DNA of 37,126 bases, taken from positions 1 through 37,126 of the forward strand of contig DAICZN010000134.1 of the NCBI GenBank assembly GCA_027311105.1, read 5' to 3'. The translations under genes and the position numbers were made by a program. The DNA comes from Gallionella sp. (GTDB lineage Bacteria; Pseudomonadota; Gammaproteobacteria; Burkholderiales; Gallionellaceae). The stretch's first letter is position 1, and each line of letters opens with the position of its first letter. The notes under the pieces are model-generated. The model did not search any database. It saw only the letters and a list, made by a program, of their open reading frames with translations, and was not told the origin of the DNA. Shown one piece after another: positions 31,175-37,126 of this stretch.

Positions 31175-31308
31175 AAATTCACTTTTACGGGATGAGGCAC
31201 AAGAAGCCGCGCAGCGAATGACGAAACATATCAGGTTAGATAGACAAGGAATGAGCGAGTACGCGACGCAGTGATTCGCCCGTAAAATGGATTTACAGAG
31301 GTATCCGA

Positions 31309-31944
31309 ATGTTTAGTGGAATCATCGCCGATATCGGCAGCATCAAACAGGCGAGCGACCGCGACGGCGGGCTGCGCCTGGAGATTGCGACCAGCACGCT
31401 GGACCTTGACGATGTGCAGCCCGGCGACAGCATCGCGGTGAATGGCGTGTGCCTGACCGTGGTTAAAATCGACGGCAGGCATTTTTCCATTGATGTGTCG
31501 CGCGAGACACTGAATTGCACCGGGGGTCTTGATGCGCCGGGAGCCCCGGTGAATCTGGAAAAAGCGCTGCGTCTGGCCGACAGGCTGGGCGGGCACATGG
31601 TCAGCGGCCATGTGGATGGGGTGGGGGAAGTAGTGGCATTTACCGACCTCGGCGAAAGCTGGAAACTGTCGGTGCGCGCCCCGCAGGCATTGGCGAAATA
31701 CATCGCGGTAAAAGGCTCGATCACGATCAATGGCGTCAGCCTGACTGTCAACCGGGTGGCTGATATTGAATCGGGGGCCAGCGAGTTCAGCGTCAACCTG
31801 ATCCCGCACACGCTGCTGATGACCAACCTGAAAAATCTGCGCGCGGGCAGCCACGTCAACCTCGAAGTGGACATGATCGCGCGCTATGTGGAGCGAATGA
31901 TGCAGGCCAAGACAGAACAAACCGGGAAAGGACAGTCCAAATGA
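31309..31944 (+). CDS. ribE: Riboflavin synthase alpha subunit
   Basis: MFSGIIADIGSI...GDSIAVNGVCLTV...GGHMVSGHVDGVG...SITINGVSLTVN. Confidence 0.96.
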   Translation: MFSGIIADIGSIKQASDRDGGLRLEIATSTLDLDDVQPGDSIAVNGVCLTVVKIDGRHFSIDVSRETLNCTGGLDAPGAPVNLEKALRLADRLGGHMVSGHVDGVGEVVAFTDLGESWKLSVRAPQALAKYIAVKGSITINGVSLTVNRVADIESGASEFSVNLIPHTLLMTNLKNLRAGSHVNLEVDMIARYVERMMQAKTEQTGKGQSK

Positions 31945-33053
31945 CCGGAATATCCCCCGTGCAGGAAATCATCGAGGAAATACGCGCCGGGCGCATGGTC
32001 ATCTTGGTCGATGAGGAGGACCGCGAGAACGAGGGCGACCTGGTGTTCGCCGCGGAATTCGTCACCGCGGAAAAAATCAACTTCATGGCCACGCATGGCC
32101 GCGGGCTGATCTGCCTGACGCTGACCGAGGCGCATTGCAAGCAGATCGATCTGCCGCTGATGGTGCGCGAAAACGGTTTGCCGCTGGCGACCAACTTCAC
32201 GCTTTCGATCGAGGCCGCGAGCGGTGTGACCACGGGTATTTCGGCGACAGACCGTGCGCGCACCATCCAGGTCGCGGCCGGCAGGAATGCCAAGCCGTCC
32301 GACATTGTGCAGCCTGGCCATATCTTTCCGCTGCGCGCGCAGAACGGCGGCGTGCTGGTGCGCGCCGGACACACCGAGGCGGGTTGCGATCTGGCCCAGC
32401 TGGCCGGGCTGTCGCCCGCCGCGGTGATCTGCGAAATACTCAAGGACGACGGGGAGATGGCGCGCCTGCCGGACCTGATCGTGTATGCCAAACAGCACGG
32501 GCTGAAGATAGGCACGATTGCCGATCTGATCGAGCACCGCAGCCAGAACGAGAAGCTGGTCGAGCGCGTGGCGCGGCGCAAAGTGCAGACCGCGTACGGC
32601 GAGTTCGACCTGGTGACCTACGTGGACAAGACCACGCAATTTACCCATCTTGCCCTGGTGAAGGGCGACATCAGCCGGGATGCCGAAACCGTGGTGCGCG
32701 TGCACGAGCCGCTTTCGGTGATGGATTTCCTCGAGCAAACCGACCATGCGCATTCGATCAGCGTGAATCAGGCCATGGACAAGATCGGACAGTCGGCGGC
32801 CGGCGTGCTGGTGCTGCTGCATCGCGGCGAGAGTCCGCAGGATTTGCGCGCCCGCACCGTTCCGGCAATTGGCGGCCAGCACACCGCACACTGGGACCCG
32901 CGCAGTTACGGTATCGGCGCGCAGATATTGCGCGACCTGAATGTCGGCAAGATGCGTTTGCTGGCCACGCCGCAAAAGATGCCGAGCATGACCGGTTTCG
33001 GTCTGGAAGTGGTTGGATATGCCGGCCACAAAAACCAAGGAGTGAATCAATGA
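31941..33053 (+). CDS. ribBA: 3,4-dihydroxy-2-butanone-4-phosphate synthase with GTP cyclohydrolase II-like domain (RibBA-type)
   Basis: [39 protein letters not shown]...[17 protein letters not shown]...[24 protein letters not shown]. Confidence 0.95.
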   Translation: MTGISPVQEIIEEIRAGRMVILVDEEDRENEGDLVFAAEFVTAEKINFMATHGRGLICLTLTEAHCKQIDLPLMVRENGLPLATNFTLSIEAASGVTTGISATDRARTIQVAAGRNAKPSDIVQPGHIFPLRAQNGGVLVRAGHTEAGCDLAQLAGLSPAAVICEILKDDGEMARLPDLIVYAKQHGLKIGTIADLIEHRSQNEKLVERVARRKVQTAYGEFDLVTYVDKTTQFTHLALVKGDISRDAETVVRVHEPLSVMDFLEQTDHAHSISVNQAMDKIGQSAAGVLVLLHRGESPQDLRARTVPAIGGQHTAHWDPRSYGIGAQILRDLNVGKMRLLATPQKMPSMTGFGLEVVGYAGHKNQGVNQ

Positions 33054-33502
33054 AGGAAATGGGGCAGGATCTTGCGGGCCGCGACCTGCGCGTCGGCATC
33101 GTGCAAAGCCGTTTCAATACCGAAGTGTGCGAAGGTCTGCTGGGCGCATGCCGGGCGCAACTGGTGCAACAAGGCGTGCGCGAAGACAATATCACGCTTG
33201 CGACAGTGCCCGGCGCGCTGGAAATTCCACTGGTGTTGCAGCGCATGGCAATGAGCGGCAGGTTCGACGCACTCATCGCGCTGGGCGCGGTGATACGCGG
33301 TGATACTTATCATTTTGAGATAGTGGCAAACGAATCCGCGCGCTGTGTGGGTGAAGTGCAACTGCATACCGGGGTGCCCATCGCCAACGCGATACTGACC
33401 ACCGACACTGACGAACAGGCAATCGAACGCATGCACGTCAAGGGTGGCGAAGCCGCGCTGGTGGCGATCGAGATGGCCAACCTGCTGCGTGGACTGGCAT
33501 GA
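33050..33502 (+). CDS. ribH: 6,7-dimethyl-8-ribityllumazine synthase
   Basis: [13 protein letters not shown]...[15 protein letters not shown]...[20 protein letters not shown]. Confidence 0.96.
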   Translation: MKEMGQDLAGRDLRVGIVQSRFNTEVCEGLLGACRAQLVQQGVREDNITLATVPGALEIPLVLQRMAMSGRFDALIALGAVIRGDTYHFEIVANESARCVGEVQLHTGVPIANAILTTDTDEQAIERMHVKGGEAALVAIEMANLLRGLA

Positions 33503-33993
33503 GCGCCAAAGACATGAACGCCCGGGAAACCAGTGCGGGAGAAGGCAAAAAATCCCCGAACAAGAGCCCGCGCCACCGGGCGCGCGAACTTGCCCTGCAG
33601 GGTATCTACCAATGGCGCGTCACTGCGGGTGACGAGGCGAAAATCGAAAAACAGATCCATGCCGAAAAAAATCTGGGCCGTTACGACAAGGAGCTGTTTT
33701 CCAGATTGTTGCGCGGCTCATTAAGCCTGCACGACGAATTGGAGGGGCTGCTTGCCCAGCACATCGACCGGCCGCTGGAGGAACTGAGTCCGGTCGAATT
33801 CGCGGTATTGTTGCTGGGCGCGTTTGAATTATCCCGGCAGGTTGAAGTGCCCTACAAGGTGGTCATCAATGAAGCTGTCGAATTGGCCAAGACTTTTGGC
33901 GGGACCGACGGCCATAAATTCGTCAACGGCGTGCTCGACAAGCTCGCTCCGCAATTGCGCGCCCTGGAATTTGCTGTTCATGGCAAAGCATGA
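33499..33993 (+). CDS. nusB: Transcription antitermination factor NusB
   Basis: [18 protein letters not shown]...[52 protein letters not shown]. Confidence 0.96.
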   Translation: MSAKDMNARETSAGEGKKSPNKSPRHRARELALQGIYQWRVTAGDEAKIEKQIHAEKNLGRYDKELFSRLLRGSLSLHDELEGLLAQHIDRPLEELSPVEFAVLLLGAFELSRQVEVPYKVVINEAVELAKTFGGTDGHKFVNGVLDKLAPQLRALEFAVHGKA

Positions 33994-34085
33994 GAGGTTC
34001 CTGAATTTTTTTGGTGCGCAGACAGATCTGCGCTTTGGATAAAGCGGCGACAAGCCAGCGCACCCCAAAACACCGATATTTCCGC

Positions 34086-35054
34086 ATGACTGAATTCGAT
34101 CTGATCCGGCGCTACTTCACCCGTGCCACACCGGGGGCATTGCTCGGCGTGGGCGACGATGCGGCTCTGCTTCGGGTAAGCGCGGGCAGTGTACTGGCGG
34201 TATCCAGCGACATGCTGGTCAGCGGAACGCATTTTTTTCCGGATGCCGAGCCGTTTTCGCTGGGACACAAGACACTGGCGGTGAATCTTTCGGACATGGC
34301 GGCGATGGGCGCGCAACCGCGCTGGGCGACACTGGCGATCGCACTGCCCGGTGCAGATAATACAGGGGCGGATGAGGCGTGGCTGGAAAAATTCAGCGCG
34401 GGCTTCTTTTCATTGGCGCAGCGCTACGGGGTGGAACTGGTGGGCGGCGATACCACGCGCGGCCCGCTCAACCTGTGCGTGACCATCATGGGCGAGGTTC
34501 CGCAGGGCGGAGCTCTGTTGCGCAGCGGGGCACAGGCGGGTGATGAAATCTGGGTGTCGGGATATTTGGGAGACGCGGCCCTGGCCCTGGCGCATCTGCA
34601 GGGGCGCATCGCGTTGTCGGAAGCCGATCTGGACATCTGCGCGCAGGCTTTGCATCGCCCCGAGCCGCGTGTCGAACTTGGGTTGGCCCTGCGCGGCATC
34701 GCCTCCAGCGCGATCGATATTTCCGACGGCCTGCTCGCCGATCTCGGGCATATACTCGAAGCATCGCGAATGGGTGCGCAGATTGACCTTGTTAAACTGC
34801 CGGCCTCCCGGCTGGTGTCCGGATATCTCGGGCAGCAGACGGGCATCCAATGTGTGCTGGCCGGAGGTGATGATTATGAATTATGTTTTACCGCGCACCC
34901 CGCGCGCCATGCCGAAGTATCGGGCATCGCAGCCAAACTGAAACTGCCGTTGACGAACATCGGAACTATCGTTGCGCGGCAGGGGTGCATCGTGTTCGAT
35001 GCGGCGGGAAATCCACTCGAGCTTGAAAGGACAGGTTATGAACATTTCAGATGA
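34086..35054 (+). CDS. thiL: Thiamine-monophosphate kinase
   Basis: MTEFDLIRRYF...GVGDDAALL...SSDMLVSGTHFF...HKTLAVNLSDMAAMGAQPRWATLAIALP...AIDISDGLLADLGHI. Confidence 0.96.
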   Translation: MTEFDLIRRYFTRATPGALLGVGDDAALLRVSAGSVLAVSSDMLVSGTHFFPDAEPFSLGHKTLAVNLSDMAAMGAQPRWATLAIALPGADNTGADEAWLEKFSAGFFSLAQRYGVELVGGDTTRGPLNLCVTIMGEVPQGGALLRSGAQAGDEIWVSGYLGDAALALAHLQGRIALSEADLDICAQALHRPEPRVELGLALRGIASSAIDISDGLLADLGHILEASRMGAQIDLVKLPASRLVSGYLGQQTGIQCVLAGGDDYELCFTAHPARHAEVSGIAAKLKLPLTNIGTIVARQGCIVFDAAGNPLELERTGYEHFR

Positions 35055-35553
35055 GTTGTCCGGTGAGCTGCTGGTCAAGCCCGGTTGGCGATTTTTGTTC
35101 AGTCATCCCGCGCACTTTGTGTCATTCGGTTTTGGCAGCGGTCTGGCCCGCAAGGCCCCGGGCACGTTCGGCACGCTGGCGGCATTTCCGCTGTATTGGC
35201 TGACCGCGCCTGTCCTGTCGAACCGGCAGTTCATGCTGGCATTGGTGCTGGCTTTTGCCATTGGTGTATGGGTGTGCGGTTACACCGGAAAAAAATTGGG
35301 CGTGGCGGATTACGGCGGCATAGTCTGGGACGAGATCGTGGCAATGCTGCTGGTATTGTTTTTCACGCCGCCCGGCTGGTATTGGGCGCTGCTGGCCTTT
35401 GTGCTGTTCCGTTTTTTCGATATCCTCAAGCCGCCGCCAATACGACACTTCGACAGCAACTGGCATGGCGGCCTGGGCGTCATGTTTGACGACCTGCTTG
35501 CTGCCGGTTATGCGCTGATGTGCATCGCCCTGCTCAAGAGTGCGCTGATTTGA
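35038..35553 (+). CDS. pgpA: Phosphatidylglycerophosphatase A
   Basis: HFVSFGFGSGLARKAPGTFGTLAAFPLYWL...VWDEIVAMLLVL...FRFFDILKPPPIRHFD. Confidence 0.95.
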   Translation: MNISDELSGELLVKPGWRFLFSHPAHFVSFGFGSGLARKAPGTFGTLAAFPLYWLTAPVLSNRQFMLALVLAFAIGVWVCGYTGKKLGVADYGGIVWDEIVAMLLVLFFTPPGWYWALLAFVLFRFFDILKPPPIRHFDSNWHGGLGVMFDDLLAAGYALMCIALLKSALI

Positions 35554-36356
35554 GACGGTTCGCCGCGCAATGGATTTGTATTGCACTGCTGAGCGCAAGC
35601 GTAACGGCCCTCGCTGATACCTCCCGTCCCGCGCCAGACTCTGTGCCTGGCCTGGCGAAGCATCAGGCAGATCCTGTACGGGAATTCTCTGCCAGAGTGA
35701 TTGTGGTGCTGGACGGTGACACGGTATTGATCCGGCGCCCGGGCGGGCTGGTAAAGATCCGGCTGGCCGGGATAGACGCACCGGAGAAGGATCAGGCTTT
35801 CGGCGCTGCTTCCAGAAATTCCTTGTCCGATATGGTGATGGGCAGGCGGGTGAAAATCGCCAGTCAGGCCGTGGACCAATACGGGCGCATGGTCGCGAAG
35901 CTCAGCGTGGACGGACTGGATGTGAATGCCGAGCAGGTCCGTCTCGGCATGGCATGGGCTGCGGTAGGGTGGCGGCAAAGCCGCCGGGCACCCGCCGGCG
36001 TCCCCTTTGCGGGGGAATATTCCAGCCACCACGACAACCGGGCCTTGATCGTGCTGCAGGATGAAGCCAGGCATGCCGCGCGCGGCTTGTGGGCACAGAA
36101 CGATCCGGTGCCTCCCTGGCGATGGCGCAAACTGCATCCTGCGACACAGCCCGGCGCGGTTGTTGTATCTGCTTCACCAGCAGCGACACTTGAGGCCGGT
36201 ACAGGCTGCGGTAAAAAGCGCCGTTGTTCGGAGATGATTTCGTGCGAGGAAGCGAAACATTATTTCCTGGAATGCGGCGTCAGGTCGCTGGACGGCAACG
36301 GTGATGGCATGCCGTGCGAGAGATTGTGCGCGCCGCGGGAAAAAATCAAAAACTGA
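35550..36356 (+). CDS. Secreted thermonuclease (SNase)-like protein with C-terminal Excalibur domain and in-frame insertion
   Basis: Probable TTG start overlapping the pgpA stop; signal peptide RRFAAQWICIALLSASVTALA; VVLDGDTVLIRRPGGLVKIRLAGIDAPEKDQAFG; CEEAKHYFLECGVRSLDGNGDGMPCERLC. Confidence 0.88.
   Translation: MRRFAAQWICIALLSASVTALADTSRPAPDSVPGLAKHQADPVREFSARVIVVLDGDTVLIRRPGGLVKIRLAGIDAPEKDQAFGAASRNSLSDMVMGRRVKIASQAVDQYGRMVAKLSVDGLDVNAEQVRLGMAWAAVGWRQSRRAPAGVPFAGEYSSHHDNRALIVLQDEARHAARGLWAQNDPVPPWRWRKLHPATQPGAVVVSASPAATLEAGTGCGKKRRCSEMISCEEAKHYFLECGVRSLDGNGDGMPCERLCAPREKIKN
35961..36017. repeat. Hairpin-bearing in-frame insertion within the SNase gene
   Basis: MAW-[AAVGWRQSRRAPAGVPFAGE]-YSSHHDNRALIVLQDEA; GGCGGC-AAA-GCCGCC (35971-35985) and TCCCC...GGGGA (36001-36016). 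Confidence 0.5.
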
Positions 36357-37068
36357 CGGGTCGGCACCCCTGCGCGTCGCAGCGCAATGCCGAGGCCTGC
36401 TGATCCCAGTCGCTTAATACCCAGCGTTCGCAAAGATGTCCGTCCACGGTGTGTTCGTGCCGTTTTGGGCGGTGAGTGTGGCCGTGGATCAGGCGAGGGT
36501 AATGATGTTCCCGCAGCAATGCTGCGACCGCGTCGCCGTTCACGTCCATGATCGCGCTATCCTTGTTCTGCTTCGCCGAAGTGCTTTGCCGGCGCAGCTG
36601 TTCTATATAGGATTTGCGCGCCGCGAGCGGCTGGGCGAGAAAGTTTTTCTGGAATTCCGCATCATGTACCTGTGCGCGAAATTTCTGGTATTCGACATCA
36701 TCGGTGCATAGCTTGTCGCCATGGCTGAGCAGCGTCGGTGTGCCATAAAGGTCAAGCGGGGTCGGGTCTTCGAGCAGGGTTGCGCCGGCTGCCCGTGCAA
36801 GCGCATTGCCCATCAGCAGGTCGCGGTTGCCGTGCATCAAATAGATTCGGGTGCCGTGCGCCGCAAGGCCATGCAGCGCATCGATCACCCCGGCATGAAA
36901 AGGATCGTGCCTGTCATCGTCGCCGGCCCAATATTCAAACAGGTCGCCGAGGATGTAGAGCGCTTCGGCGCGCGGCGCGGGCGACGCGATGAAGCGCCGG
37001 AACGCAGCGATGCTGTGCGGGTGGTCGGCACTGAGATGCAGGTCGGAGATGAGCAGTGTGTGTAACAT
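36346..37068 (-). CDS. lpxH: UDP-2,3-diacylglucosamine diphosphatase
   Basis: LLISDLHLSADHP...LGDLFEYWAGDDD...MHGNRDLLMG...LIHGHTHRPKRH. Confidence 0.96.
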   Translation of the reverse strand: MLHTLLISDLHLSADHPHSIAAFRRFIASPAPRAEALYILGDLFEYWAGDDDRHDPFHAGVIDALHGLAAHGTRIYLMHGNRDLLMGNALARAAGATLLEDPTPLDLYGTPTLLSHGDKLCTDDVEYQKFRAQVHDAEFQKNFLAQPLAARKSYIEQLRRQSTSAKQNKDSAIMDVNGDAVAALLREHHYPRLIHGHTHRPKRHEHTVDGHLCERWVLSDWDQQASALRCDAQGCRPVSF

Positions 37069-37089
37069 TTACGGTGGGGAATAAAAGTG

Positions 37090-37126
37090 CCCTCTCCCCC
37101 AACCCCTACCCCGCATGCGGGGGAGG
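37090..37126. repeat. CCCTCTCCCCC...GGGGGAGG intergenic repeat with hairpin, cut by the window end
   Basis: ccctctcccccaacccctaccccgcatgcgggggagg; central perfect palindrome CCCCGCATGCGGGG (37109-37122). Confidence 0.65.

Noticed and set aside
31175-31308. Possible FMN riboswitch between ribD and ribE
   Set aside because: No RFN-element sequence blocks recognised; a covariance-model search would be needed to claim one
31884-33050. 388-aa minus-strand ORF
   Set aside because: Antisense to ribBA; shadow ORF
32135-33502. 455-aa plus-strand ORF fusing ribBA sequence to ribH
   Set aside because: The first part is an out-of-frame Arg-rich translation of ribBA; only the ribH part from 33050 is real

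Overview
37.1 kb of high-GC chromosomal DNA, probably from a betaproteobacterium (taxonomy is inferred from gene content only). About 39 protein-coding genes were called by reading the translations. Most are housekeeping: argB, slmA, a DAHP synthase, hup, rsxABCDGE-nth, kup, pyrD-bpt-aat, darP, pmbA, glyA, nrdR-ribD-ribE-ribBA-ribH-nusB-thiL-pgpA and lpxH. I did not find a phage, IS transposase, CRISPR array, tRNA or rRNA, or a convincing new multi-gene system. The points worth a second look are: (i) in-frame TAG codons interrupting two adjacent genes (nrdR, ribD), with conserved sequence continuing after each; (ii) a lysine-rich DUF2934-like gene split by a -1 shift exactly at an A AAA AAC heptamer; (iii) two hairpin-bearing in-frame insertions in conserved genes (aat and an SNase-Excalibur gene), similar in concept to Rickettsia palindromic elements; (iv) a three-copy dispersed palindromic repeat (GGACTGAGGACT...AGTCCTCAGTCC) at gene 3' ends; (v) an unlisted 30-aa membrane mini-ORF with a good SD and a UUCG-loop terminator; (vi) a GIY-YIG gene wedged between rsxE and nth. 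Points i-iii could partly be sequencing or assembly errors, and raw reads would settle that.
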